Positions 23,241 through 34,462 of a stretch of 64,000 nucleotides of DNA are shown in pieces (the stretch's first letter is position 1; every line of letters begins with the position of its first letter). This DNA is from Eustoma russellianum (lineage: Eukaryota; Streptophyta; Magnoliopsida; Gentianales; Gentianaceae), in NCBI GenBank assembly GCA_036186865.1, contig AP025048.1, positions 27,140,687 to 27,204,686 of the forward strand. The letters are read 5' to 3'. A program made the position numbers and the translations under genes. The notes under the pieces are model-generated. The model had not been told where the DNA came from, did no database searches, and saw only the letters and a list, made by a program, of their open reading frames with translations.

Positions 23241-24461
23241 TGTCAGGGACATATATTTTTTATGTTATGGCCGAGTCTAACACCTTTTCTGCGACACAAA
23301 ATCTCCTCTGTAACGCGTCAATGTTAGACCCATGTACATATGATGTAACATTTGTTTGGAACACTAGGATTCATATTTGTACATGCGGCTATATGGGGAA
23401 TCATTCGGTATGTCGTGTGTTATCGTTCGTACGTTATGAAACATGCTATAGCCAATTTATGAAAAAGACATGTTATGAAAGTTATGAGCATGTTACGTTT
23501 TGAAATTCAACAACAACGACAACAATCATACCCAGTATATCCCAACGACAGCACAAGCTATCGTTAGGGTCTGTGGAGGGTGAGAGGCAGGCAAACAATA
23601 CTCCCGTCCCAAGGGATAGAGAGTTTGCTTTCAGTGAGACCCCTGGCTCTATATGTATCTGCACATGTTACGTTTTGAAATGTTTTTATGAAAAATGAAT
23701 CATGTACAAACTTTATCGATCATATGACATGAACCCCCAGTACCATCATCGATACATCCATAACCCTTCGGTATGATTAAGTTGAATAAGTAGAAAGCGT
23801 TGTAAAATATGAATATAATGAGTTGGGATTTAACATAAGATATGGATTAGAAGTAAGATTGAACAAGTGATGGATGTACTTCCATTGAATTTAGATAAGT
23901 TCAAATTGTGACCTTACTTTTACGCACTTTACTTGGTTATGTGATGTTCATGATACTTGTCTTATTTGTTAATTTATTTGTAAATGTAGATGAGTTATAT
24001 TTCATTATCTATACTTGTATTTATTTTATCACCCCGTCTCCCATGCATGATCCACATGATGAACCCGGACAGACATACTTGCTCAACAATTCATTATCAC
24101 TGACTCTTTATTTTTGTCATCGTGTAGAGCCCCGAGATCAGGACTTGGACTTTACAGATGACGAGCCGAGGGTAGGATGCATGTGAGGAGCTTAGTGGGC
24201 CTAGCTGTCATATTTTGTATTTGTGTCGTTTCAGCTATGTACTCATTTCCATTTTGTACTAATGATACTTATGATGTACTCGGAGTTAGATCATATGTAT
24301 GATGCATGTCGATTTCACTTTGTCTATTTTATGATCCTTCCGCTATTTCGATATATGTTTAGGTCGACATGCATATAAATAGTATCGACACCTTGTCCTT
24401 CTTATAGCTGAATAAAGCGGGTGCACCGTTTTGAGACCTTAATTCGGGGTGGGACGCTACA
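23240..24461 (+). repeat. G4 5' LTR (3' portion, left edge uncertain)
   Basis: It aligns with 46902-47917 (GGGACATA, TAACGCGTCA, CGTACGTTATGAA, CCGTCTCCCAT, GACGAGCCGA and others) and ends GGGACGCTACA before a primer site. It is interrupted by a SINE-like insert at 23507-23663. The left boundary is where the match to the 3' copy begins, not a real terminus. Confidence 0.8.
23507..23663 (-). mobile_element. SINE-like insertion
   Basis: A 157-bp insert is flanked by an exact 18-bp duplication (CATGTTACGTTTTGAAAT at 23489-23506 and 23664-23681). The matching part of the G4 3' LTR near 47125 has the site once and no insert. Read on the minus strand it ends TACTGGGTATGATTGTTG then a (TTG)-rich tail, like the (TTG)-tailed TS-type SINEs of asterids. 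No convincing tRNA-like A/B boxes are seen at the other end, so it is probably 5'-truncated. Confidence 0.65.
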
Positions 24462-24480
24462 GGTGGTATCAGAAACTAGG
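24462..24480 (+). promoter_or_regulatory. G4 primer-binding site
   Basis: GGTGGTATCAGAAACTAGG follows the LTR end. It matches the initiator-Met type with one change. Confidence 0.85.
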
Positions 24481-24749
24481 CTCTAGATCCAGGGCGGGCA
24501 AGACAAAGTAAACAACGACATGTACTTAAGTTATGATAGAGTTTAAGTTATGATTTTAGACTGAGAGTGACAGCCTTAGATTAGATCCCTTAGAATTAAT
24601 TAGAAATGATGACCTTGACCTTACTTAGTACCGGATAAATTAGTTGGAAATATGACACTTAGAATATTCCTATAGAATAGTAATACATCATTTGATCTAA
24701 AACTTATTTATGTTGGAACTAACTATATTGATGTGATTGTTACGATAGG

Positions 24750-25918
24750 ATGTCATTGCGACCTCGAGGGAGTCCGCGAGTTGATAGACACGTACAACTA
24801 TCTCCCCCGCAGCAGGTACCACCAGCTGTAGAGCCAGTACCACTGCCGTAGGAGCATGTTCCACCACCATAGGCACATGCCCCAGGAGGAATTCCCCAGG
24901 CATTACTCGACGTCTTGATACACCTTAGTCAGGCTGTCGCGAATGCACAGGCTGCACCACCACCCCCACCTCTGCAGCAGCAGATGGGCACCCGTTTCTT
25001 TTTTGGGGAGCTCAAGAGAGCATTTGTTCTGAGTTTCGAGGGAGGACCTGAACATGATGAGGCATAGAAGTGGTCAGACGAGGTTGGGAACTGCTTTGAG
25101 TTGATACAAGTGCCTGTCGAGATGAAGGTCCAGGTTATTAGACCCTTTTTATCGTGAGACCAATCAGTGGTAAGACTAATATCCAGCCGCTGACCCATCC
25201 AGTTGCATGGGCAAGATTTTTAGAGGAGTTTTATAAGTTTTACATTCTTCGTTTGTGACTATTCAGAAGATTGGGGAGTTCGAGTCCCTAAAGCAGAAGT
25301 CTAGAGTCATTGTATCGAAGTACAACAACATATTTATTGCATTAAGTTGCTATGTTCCCTCGACGATGGTAGATGAGAGACTTAAGATGATTAAGTTTGA
25401 GCACGGACTTGGATTGCCAATGCAAATCCAAGGAACTTTGGTGATCTGCTAGATGTCTGCTACAGAGTAGAGCATGATATTCTGAGTAGAGATGAAGAGA
25501 ACAAGGCAAGAGTCCTCGAGATGTTGTTAATGATTGGTCTAGACAACAGACCAAGTTTCAGAGGAGGAAAGGCTGACGACCTCAACAGCGACCGCAGTTC
25601 CAGCGCTAGCGGCAGCCTCCTCGACAGTAGTAATACCATATCAGTCGCTGCCCCAGCGTCAGCCCCAGCAGCCTCAGCGTCCACATCCACCAGCTATCCT
25701 GAGATGCTAGACTTGCCAGCGGCAGCACACCGGTGAGTGTCGGATGAGGACCAGAGCATGTTTTAGCTGAGGTAAGAAAAGGCACCTGATGAGAGATTGC
25801 CTAAAGCGAAGAGATAGGCCATAGAGGGATGTGCATCAGCATAGAGGGCGTCCACGGGCTAACGCTCAAGTTCATATTATGACCAATGCAGAATTTCAGG
25901 ATGCCCGGATGTCGTGAT
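24750..25918 (+). pseudogene. G4 gag (heavily degraded)
   Basis: It starts at ATG 24750 (MSLRPRGSPR) with a proline-rich N terminus and stops at ~24849 and ~24870. Capsid motifs remain (GNCFELIQVPVEMKVQVIRPFL, then KFEHGLG). A CCHC knuckle region near 25740-25800 (RMRTRACF*LR, LMRDCLKR) has lost residues. The end (DARMS, stop) aligns with the Gag/intron border of G2 but the donor is no longer GT. Confidence 0.85.
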
Positions 25919-26035
25919 AAATACATTCCATTATGCTATTTAAATGCGAGTATTCTTACCTATTTTAGAAACCCTAAATTGCATTAATATGTGCTTATTT
26001 TAGAAACCCTATACTTGAATTGTAAATTGTATCAG
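25919..26035 (+). other. Remnant of gag/protease intron in G4
   Basis: Between Gag and the protease start (GAILVNNILANVLF) lies ~117 bp ending TTGTATCAG|GTGCG, at the same place as the G2/G3 intron. The donor position reads AATAC, so the splice site appears lost. Confidence 0.45.
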
Positions 26036-26874
26036 GTGCGATTTTAGTGAACAATATATTGGCGAATGTGTTGTTCGAAAGTGGTGCAAGCCACTCATTT
26101 ATGTCTAAGAAATCGTCAAGAACCTTAGCAGTTGTCCTACTTGGTTGGAGACTCCTTATCGAGTTCATACAACTAGTGACTAGGTCATTATCCTACAACA
26201 TCTGTATAAAAATTGTGGCATCAAGATGGATGGGCAGCAGTTTGAGGCGACGTTGATTCCGATACAGATAGGAGATTTTGATGTGATTCTAGACATAGAT
26301 TGGCTGTTCCACAATCATGCCTACATTGATTGCTGAGGGAAGCATGTAGTCATCAAAAATCCGACCTGGGAGGAGGTTACCTATCAGGGTAAAGTAAGCT
26401 GAAGAAGGCTCCGTAAAATATCTATTTGACTATAGCGCAGGCTTACAGAGCACTGAGGAAGGGAGACACGGGTTGTTTGGTATATGCCTCGACGTCGAGT
26501 CTGAGACACCTTCACTCGACAGCATTCTGGTAATTCGAGAGTTTTCGAATGTCTTCCCTGATGAGTTGCTAGGGTTGCCACTAGACTGTGAGATCGAGTT
26601 TGAGATTAATATTGTGCCCGGATTGGAGCCGATTTCTAAGCTCCATATCGGATGGCTCTAGCTGAGTTAAAGGAGTTGAAAGTACAATTGTAGGAGTTGA
26701 TTGATAAAAAGTTTATCCGCCCCTGCGTTCTCACCTTAGGGAGAACATATACCATTCATTTAGAAAAAGGATGGCAGCATGCGCTTATGCATTGGTTTTC
26801 CGGAGCTGAACAATATCACTATAAAGAACAAGTACCCCCTGCCTCGGATTGACGACCTCTTCGACCAAATGAGA

Positions 26875-26949
26875 GTAAACAATTTACTTCAGTTGAAGAT
26901 TCGTTAACAATGCCGTTATACCAAATATGAACTGTACATTTGAATGCAG
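26875..26949 (+). other. Putative intron within G4 RT
   Basis: GTAAAC start and TGAATGCAG end. Removal joins DQMR to GAKVFSKIDL in frame. It is at the same codon border as the G1 intron at 12520-12593. Confidence 0.7.
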
Positions 26950-27626
26950 GGAGCTAAAGTGTTCAGTAAAATCGATCTTCGTGCTTGATATCACTAGTTG
27001 AAGATCAAGGCGGATGATGTTGCGAAGACTGCCTTTAGGACTCAACATGGTCATTACGAGTTTCTGGTGATGCCATTCAGGTTGACTAATGCTCCACCGC
27101 TTTTATGGATCTCATGAATACAGTGTTTCGCGAGCGGCTAGAAAAGTTTGTAGTCGTCTTCATCTATGATATTCTTGTTTATTCACCAGATGAGGATGCC
27201 CACATCGAGCACTTTCGAATTGTGCTAAGCATATTACGAGAGAAGCATCTTTACGCTAAATTCAATAAGTGTGAGTTCTGGTTGCGCAGTGTTGCATTCT
27301 TGGGGCATGTCATTTCGGAGACAGGCATATTAGTTAATTCCAAGAAGATCGAGGCTATGACGGAGTGGCCGAGACAGACAAATGTTACTGAGATTGTGAG
27401 CTTTCTTGGACTGGCAGGTTATTACTGAAAGTTCGTATATATATTCTCCAGGATAGCAATTACATTAACCAGGCTAACATGGAAGAAGATGAAGCTTGAG
27501 TGAACTACCGACTACGAAAAGAGCTTAACGGAGCTTAAGAAGAAGTTGACCTCAGCCTAGTTTTAGCGCAACATGTCCCTGGCGAGAGTTTTGTTGTCTA
27601 CAGTGATGCCTCTAGAAATGGTCTAG

Positions 27627-27694
27627 GTAAATGAATAAACGACTTTTCTTTTATAAATCCATAAATTGTACGTGTATTAACCCTTTCCTTTTAG
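27627..27694 (+). other. Putative intron within G4 RNase H
   Basis: Donor CTAG|GTAAAT and acceptor CTTTTAG|GT. Removal joins NGLG to C(I)LM across a split Gly codon, the same place as the introns in G2 (42283-42353) and G3 (61061-61130). Confidence 0.72.
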
Positions 27695-29548
27695 GTTGCA
27701 TTCTGATGTAGAAAGATCTGGTAATTGCGTATATGTCGAGATAGCTGAAGCCATACGAGCAGAATTACCCAGCACATGATCTAGAGTTGGCTGCGGTAGT
27801 ATTTGAATTAAAAATCTAGAGATACTTTCTATATGGGGAATGATACAAGGTATACATCGATCACAAAAGTCTAAAGTATCTGTTCACCCAGAAAGAGCTA
27901 AATATGAGGCAGCGCAGATGGCTCGAGTTGATTAAGGATTACGACCTCCCGATTCACTACCATCTGGGTAAGATGAATAAGGTGGTAGACGCGTTGAGCA
28001 GAAAGTCCAGTCATGCAAGGCGAACCCCTCTATAGAGAGAGATGGCTGAGTTTGGATTGGATATAGTCGAGTCCACCACAAATGTTCTGGCCACGCTGAT
28101 GATTTCTGCTACTTTGATTAATCGGATTAAGGTTGCTTAGAGAAGTGATGCTGATTTGTTGAGGATTGCCGAGAAGGTTAAGCGGGCACATATTGATGAT
28201 TTTCAGATTCAGAGTGACGGCAGTTTATGGTTCAGAGGCAATTATGCGTACCCGGCGATGATGAGCATAAGAGGGAGATTCTGTAGAAGGCCCATAGTTT
28301 GTGACAGTCGATTCACCCAGGAGCCACTAAGATATATCGGGATCTGAAGAAACATTATTGGTGGAATGGGATGAAACGCCAGATTGCCAAGTTTGTGAAG
28401 CGATGTTTGGTTTGTTAATAGGTGAAGGCGAAACATTAGCGACCATCTAGTCTTCTACAGCCTTTGAAGATTCTTGAGTGGAAGTGGGAGCATATCACTA
28501 TGGATTTTGTCATCGGACTTCCTAAGACTCGTAGCGACAGTGATACTATTTGGGTGATTGTAGACAGACTCACTAAATCGACAATTTCTACCTATGTCTA
28601 TTCAGGCGTCGATGGAGAAGTTGGTACATATGTATATGGATGACATAGTGAGTTTGCATGTAGTACCTGTGAGCATAGTTTGTGATCGAGACCCCGCGCT
28701 TCACTTCATGATTTTGGACAGTGTTTTAGCGTTCTATGAAGATTGAGATTCGGATAAGTACGGTATTTCACCCACAGACTGATGCGTAGACTAAGAGGAC
28801 CATACATACACTCGAGGATATGTTATGTGCCTGCATGTCGGATTTCCATGGTAGCTGGGATAAGTCAGTAAAGTTGTTAGAGTTTTCATATAATTACAGT
28901 TACCACATCTCGATCGGGATAGCACCATTTGAGGCATTATATGGAAGGAATTGTCGATCACCTTTGTATTGGGATGAGGTCGGAGAAAAGGCGATCAATG
29001 TGCCGGAGTTGGTGGAGCAGACGAGAGATAAAGTTCGGTTGATACACGAGAGACGGAAGGCAACCCATCCCAACAGTAAAAGCATGGCAGATTCAAGACA
29101 TCAACCTGTCGAGTTTGAGATTGACGAGAAGGCATATTTGAGGGTCTCCCTGACAAAAGGGGTGATGAGCTTCGAAGTTAAGGGAAAGTTGAGTCCTTGA
29201 TTCATCGGCCTGTATGAGATATTGGAGAGGATCAGACCTGTGGTGCATTGGCTAGAACTGCCTCCATCATTATCACAGATGCATGACGTGTTCCATGTAT
29301 CATAGCTACGGAGATACGTGCATGACCCAAGTCATGTTTTTGAGCATCAGCCATTGGAGATTCGGGAAGATGCTTCTTATGACAAGGTTCCGGTGCATAT
29401 TCTAGACTAGAAGGAGCACGTTTGCGGAATCGGTCCATCGCGTTCGTGAAGGTATAATGGAGCAATCATTCTGAACATGAAACTGCTTGGGAACCGGGGC
29501 GGCAGATGAGGGAGCAACATCATTGACTTTTCGATTGAGGTTCGTAAG

Positions 29549-29578
29549 TTTCAAGGATGAAACTCTTTATAGGGGGAA
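29549..29578 (+). promoter_or_regulatory. G4 polypurine tract
   Basis: TTTCAAGGATGAAACTC then ATAGGGGGAA immediately before the LTR start TGTTACACCCC. Confidence 0.8.
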
Positions 29579-30124
29579 TGTTACACCCCGACTCACATTA
29601 CGTGCGTAAAATGTTTATGTCGTTGTACCGCAAAAGATATGATATGTGTGTTATGTATTTACCCTAGATAAATTTAAAACATGCTTAAGTAATATAATAA
29701 GTGTAAGATTAATTAAACTGGGTTCTAAAACATGAGTCAAAAATTTATTTGCAATTTAATTAAAGAAAAAAGAAAGTATGACATGGAAAATAAAATAGAA
29801 AAAAATTTTGTCCTATTGTATCCACTAAACACCCCCATGGCCGTCCCCCTACATGCACAAGTGGAGAATATTTTATTTTCCTTCCTCCACAATTATTAAT
29901 TTTCTTACACAACTTTAGAAAATTACAAGTGTACAACTCATATCCACTTTCTTCCAACAAGTCTTCATATTATTCTCGCGCAACACCATTTTCTTATATT
30001 TCCTCCACTTGACCCCCCCCCCACCACCACATGCAAGGCAAGGAATTTCTTCCATTCAACTCAACCTTTTATTCTTTATTCTTACACACCAATTCTCTCA
30101 AACAATAGCGTGATACACATGCCT
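29579..30124 (+). repeat. G4 3' LTR, left part
   Basis: It begins TGTTACACCCCGACTCAC after the purine tract and is cut at 30124 by insertion of an LTR-A element. It resumes at 46902 after a deletion. A C-run (~30014-30024) and AC-rich stretch lie near the cut. Confidence 0.85.
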
Positions 30125-33100
30125 TGTAGAGAAAAAGGGGTTTGAGTGATTTTCAAATACATGATTTAAATGTGCACAAAAACGAGCACAAGATAAAACA
30201 TGCATGATATATATACAAACGTGTACATCTATGCATGATACTTTGCCATTACTTGCCCTATTTAGCTTATATATTATGTTGCCGTACTAACGAGCCATGA
30301 AGCGTTAAAGCTTACATCATATGGCAAACATTTGTTGTGTTTATACTATTTTCAGGTGCCACCATTAATGAACTAAACTAGTTCATTAAGTGAAGTACTT
30401 AGTTTATTAAACTAAGTAGTTCATTAAAGGAAGCCACATTTGAAAAAGGCACAAAGGCAACAAAGCTAAGGAAGGAAAGTTTTCTCCTCCTCCCATCCTT
30501 AAATACACACGCCTATATACATATATATTACACATATTTCAGATTTTTTGAAAAAGGCACATACACATGTATTCCAACGTACTACCGACACGTTATATAT
30601 TTTACGTATATACGTTAACGTCACACCACTATACTTAACTCATATTTATGAGTATATTCAGGTCTTATATCATATGATATAAGATATGGTGATGACAAAT
30701 TAAATACAACACGATAAAAGGTTCTAAACCGAAAATTGTCGTATCGGGCGAATACCGAAACTTCGCCAACGTGTCACGTACTTGCCATAAATAAATGGCC
30801 AGCCCATATACATCAAAATTTGATGTAAATTTCGTGTACATCACTGAAAAATCAGGCAAAAATACTTTCCATGTTGGCACACACAAATCACCTCACATTA
30901 AGGCCAAAATGTGAAGATTCCAAGTTTAATTTTGTCACATGCTAATGGTACAACTTTAGACCAGCCAAGTGCTGAGATTTAAATTATATATTATATATAT
31001 TATGTATAACATAATATATATAACATGTGCAAAATTTGGAATTTAAATTAGAGAAAAATCGGGTAATCGATAAATATCGAAAATTCGGTTTTCTACGCAC
31101 ACAACACATGGAACATTTTTTTGTACATCATGTGACATGTATCTAGACACTTTTTACATATGATATACATCTTAAAGTGTTCTAGAAAATTAAATCAAGG
31201 GCTAATTAGAATATTACATGTGTGTATTATTAAATGTGCACTATTTTACAAAGTTAGCAAAAATAAATTTCAACACATGCACATACACATTCCAACGCCT
31301 AGATCAGCTGATTTGGAGCATATGTGGAGCTTTGTTGGCATCTTTATTGGTCAAGGATCAATCATACAATGTTTGTGAATTAAAGAGAGAAGCTACAAAT
31401 GGTAAGAATTCAAAATAGATCTCTCTTACATCACATGCTGAAAATTTCAGCATTCTAAAACAAGCTGGCCGAATTCTTCCCTTCAAAATGGTATATTTCA
31501 TCATCTTTTATTGTGTGATTGATTGGAAGAAGAAATGGAAAGGTTTTGAATATTATTTAAATTAATAAAGTGTGATATTTTACATATCACACATGCTGAA
31601 AATTGTTCAGCATGTGTAAGACATGGTGGCCGAATTTGTGAGCTTGGAAGTGTCCAAGTTCATTTCTCATGTGATAGCAATACTTACCATAACTTGGTGA
31701 TTCATTTTATAAAGAAAAAATCAAAGAAAATTTGGCATTATTTTGAATAAAATGGAATGATGCACATGCTGAAAATTCAGCATGGCAATGTGACATAATG
31801 GCCGAATTTTGCCTTAAGTTGGGAAGGATTTTTGTCTTGCAATTTATGTGATATATCTTATGATTTATGGAAGTTATTTTGTGATGATTGTGGCACATGT
31901 TTAAGTGAAATTCTCAGATTTTTCCAAGTCATCAATGATGACAACATTCATCCAATAAGAAGGTGCCAAGTAAGCGAAGCTTAAATGATCATCCAATAAG
32001 AAGATGCCAAGTAAGCAAGACATTGTCACAATGATGTCTTACACTCTCTCAAGGACTTAGATAATTTTCAAGAGGGGGAGACACCACAAGGGGGACGGCT
32101 GGACCATGTTAAAAGGAAAGAGAAGAGAGCAAACAAAACAAGGGCCAAGCATTGCAAAATCAAAGTGATCAAAAGACTAGCTCTTCTTCTTCTACATTTG
32201 CTTTCTTTCTTTCTTCTTGTAAGCCTATTGTATTCATATCTTTAAATCTTGAATAGGCTTGATATAGACCACCACATACTCTTTATCTTTGTAAAAGATT
32301 CATCAAGGTGTGATCAATCTTCATTCTTGCGAGGTGGTGGTGTTCGTGCGAATCGTACTTGTCATACAAGGTTTGTAAAGGGTTGGAGTTAAGGTGCAAC
32401 TCTATCAACCCTGTAGTAAGGTGTACTACGTGTGTGTGATTAGTGTGAACCAAGGAAGGTGTTCCTTGAAGACTGGAGTAGGTTGTTTATAACCGAACCA
32501 GTATAAAATTCTTGGTGCCATTTACTTTCTGCATTTACTTTTCAGTTACTACACTGTTTACCCTTCGCATCCGGAAAAATAGTAAACGATTTTCAAAAAT
32601 CACAAAAATTTCCAGAAATATACTCACACGTTCTAGGGTTAATTTGGCACAAGTTTCAACCTTTTTGGATAAGTATAAGTCGATCAAACATCAAAAGTTC
32701 TGAGACTAGTGCAGTCTGATTTTCAGACTTGCAAAGGTTGAGACTTTGATTGTGGTTGACCTACTTCCCAAAAGAATTTTGCAAAACTGTTTCAACCCAA
32801 TTAAATATAGTATATTAGGAGTTATTGGTCAAATTTTCAGAGAATTTGGACATACACACAATTAGGAATAAATTTTTCAAAACCGTCTACCGTTTCTGGC
32901 ATATTCGAGCAATCTGATTACCAACGGTTTTTGAAGAGGTTAAAGGTTGAATTTTAATTTAAACTTTTTAGGGGACCCTCATAACATCTGAGACTAAATT
33001 CTCTCAAAATTTCAGAATTTTTGGAGACCTCTAACCTGGTTTTAAAAACGTTTTAATACTGATTCTGAAAACAGAATCTGTTTCCAGAAGTTGAATTGTT

Positions 33101-33183
33101 TAGGTTTAAACAAATTTTTAAAAACCACACTTTCCGCACCACCTATTCAACCTTCCTTCTAGTGGTGCCTTGCAGATCCTACA
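30125..33183 (+). repeat. LTR-A 5' LTR (3059 bp)
   Basis: It starts TGTAGAGAAAAAGG and ends CAGATCCTACA directly before the primer site. A spot comparison with the 3' LTR gives about two differences per 90 bp. 3 kb is very long for a copia LTR. Confidence 0.92.
31432..31784. repeat. Three palindromes in LTR-A (5' LTR)
   Basis: At about 31432-31453, 31589-31617 and 31763-31784, sharing CATGCTGAA...TTCAGCATG arms. The second extends to ACACATG/CATGTGT. The loop lengths differ between the three. Equivalents are in the 3' LTR (35771-36124) and the minus copy (1262-1608). Confidence 0.88.
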
Positions 33184-33184
33184 A

Positions 33185-33202
33185 TTGGTATCAGAGCGCA
33201 GG
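33185..33202 (+). promoter_or_regulatory. LTR-A element primer-binding site
   Basis: TTGGTATCAGAGCGCAGG one base after the LTR end, initiator-tRNA-Met type. Confidence 0.92.
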
Positions 33203-33239
33203 AACACTCACAAAAAAAGGATCCAACGATCTTAGTGAG

Positions 33240-34205
33240 ATGGCAACCACTAGCGACAAAACCGAGCAAGAAGGTATGTCAAGTCAAATGCCTCCACTAT
33301 TTGAAAATGAGGTAAATTCTGATTCTGGCACGGATTCTGAACTATCTTATGATGATTTATATGTTGAATATCTTGAATTACATAAGCTTGTTAGAACTCT
33401 TGCAAAACAAAAGAAACGGTTAATTGAAGACAAGAAATTGTTAGAATCTTCTAACACAAATCTTGTGTCTCAATTAAACGATTCAAAAGAAGAGTCGTTC
33501 TGCATCATAAATTCATTAAGGTCTGAAATTTCATCATTGAAATCCGAAAACACTGAAATGAAATCCGAGATTTCAAACTTGAAATCAAGGAATATAGACT
33601 TAGAGGAAATGGTGAAGAAATTTGATACGGGAACAAACATGCTAGATCGCATCATTTCTTCACAAAAGCATGATAGTGACAAAACCAGATTAGGATACAT
33701 GGAGACAAACGAAGCATCATCGAAACCATCCAAGTTTGTTTTGTCTAAGAAAGTAGGCACATCAACGGCATACGTAGCGCCTAAAGTGACGCAAAGACCC
33801 CCTCTCCCCTCATCTCGTCATACTTCTTTTTCATATCATGCGAAGTATAATTATGTGCCGTATAAATATAAGAAGAAGACTAGTACACCACTCATCACAT
33901 CTCATCGTGCTTCTTATTCTTCATATCATACAAAGAGTAATCATGTGCCATATAGAAAGCCACTGATGCATGTGCGGCATTCATATCATACAAATGCGTC
34001 TAGATCACGCCCCATGCATGTAAATCGAAATACATACCAAAAACGAAAACCACATTATACGCATGATGTGATTCTTGGCCAAAGGCCAAACACATCTGCA
34101 CCCAATGTATATTATGTTGTGCTTTTATCACCTTTCTCACCTTTTGGAATACCTAAAAGGGTCACCCAAATTTGGGTACCAAAAGGGACATTTTCAAAGG
34201 GTTGA
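33240..34205 (+). CDS. Gag-like coiled-coil protein of LTR-A element
   Basis: A 322-codon frame that is open from ATG 33240 (MATTSDKTEQEG) to the stop at 34203-34205. Residues ~35-140 form a heptad-rich coiled coil (repeats of LKSE, SEISSLK, LKSRNIDLEE). Next comes a segment typical of the Gag region upstream of the zinc knuckle in Tork/SIRE-type copia polyproteins (LDRIISSQKH, TRLGY). A basic, Tyr/His/Ser-rich repeat part (SSRHTSFSYHAKYNYVPY, then SHRASYSSYHTKSNHVPY) follows. The end (FGIPKRVTQIWVPKG) resembles the Gag/protease linker. The capsid core, CCHC knuckle and all enzymes are missing. It may bind RNA or Gag through its coiled coil; function is inferred only. Confidence 0.75.
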   Translation: MATTSDKTEQEGMSSQMPPLFENEVNSDSGTDSELSYDDLYVEYLELHKLVRTLAKQKKRLIEDKKLLESSNTNLVSQLNDSKEESFCIINSLRSEISSLKSENTEMKSEISNLKSRNIDLEEMVKKFDTGTNMLDRIISSQKHDSDKTRLGYMETNEASSKPSKFVLSKKVGTSTAYVAPKVTQRPPLPSSRHTSFSYHAKYNYVPYKYKKKTSTPLITSHRASYSSYHTKSNHVPYRKPLMHVRHSYHTNASRSRPMHVNRNTYQKRKPHYTHDVILGQRPNTSAPNVYYVVLLSPFSPFGIPKRVTQIWVPKGTFSKG

Positions 34206-34462
34206 ATAAATAACCCTTTACGAACGCACGTATATGAAATGCATGATTTTTTTCTTTACATGCATCTTTTGATTTGCTTTACAAAATAAAGGGGGAAAGA
34301 AAGCATGATTTAAGGGGGAGAGAGATGCCGATTGCATAAATTAAGGGGGAGCGGACTCGAAATTTAAATTTTGAATTTTGAATTTATGCATAATTGAACG
34401 GGGAGCGATAGGATTTAAATCATGTGCATAAGTTATTTTGAAAATCATCAAAAGGGTGAGAT
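34206..34462 (+). other. 3' untranslated region and polypurine tract of LTR-A element
   Basis: Non-coding with purine blocks AAAGGGGGAAAG (~34289), AAGGGGGAGAGAG (~34312), AAGGGGGAGCGG (~34343), and AAAAGGGTGAGA directly before the LTR. Confidence 0.8.

Larger units (their letters stand above)
26036..29526 (+). pseudogene. G4 protease, RT, RNase H, integrase, chromodomain (degraded)
   Basis: Protease: VLFESGASHSFMS, with the catalytic D replaced by E. RT: FPDELLGLPLD, VMPF, then FIYDILVYS, where the first aspartate of the FIDD box is Tyr. RNase H region ~27590-28000 (YSDASRNGLG, KELNMRQRRWLELIKDY). Integrase: MDFVIGLPKT (~28501-28530), a broken second-aspartate region (~28680), SYHISIGIAPFEALYGRNCRSPLYW. 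The chromodomain remnant ends at TGA 29524. Dozens of stops and shifts, many C-to-T or G-to-A, make this the oldest gypsy copy here. Putative introns at 26875-26949 and 27627-27694 are still recognisable. Confidence 0.9.
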
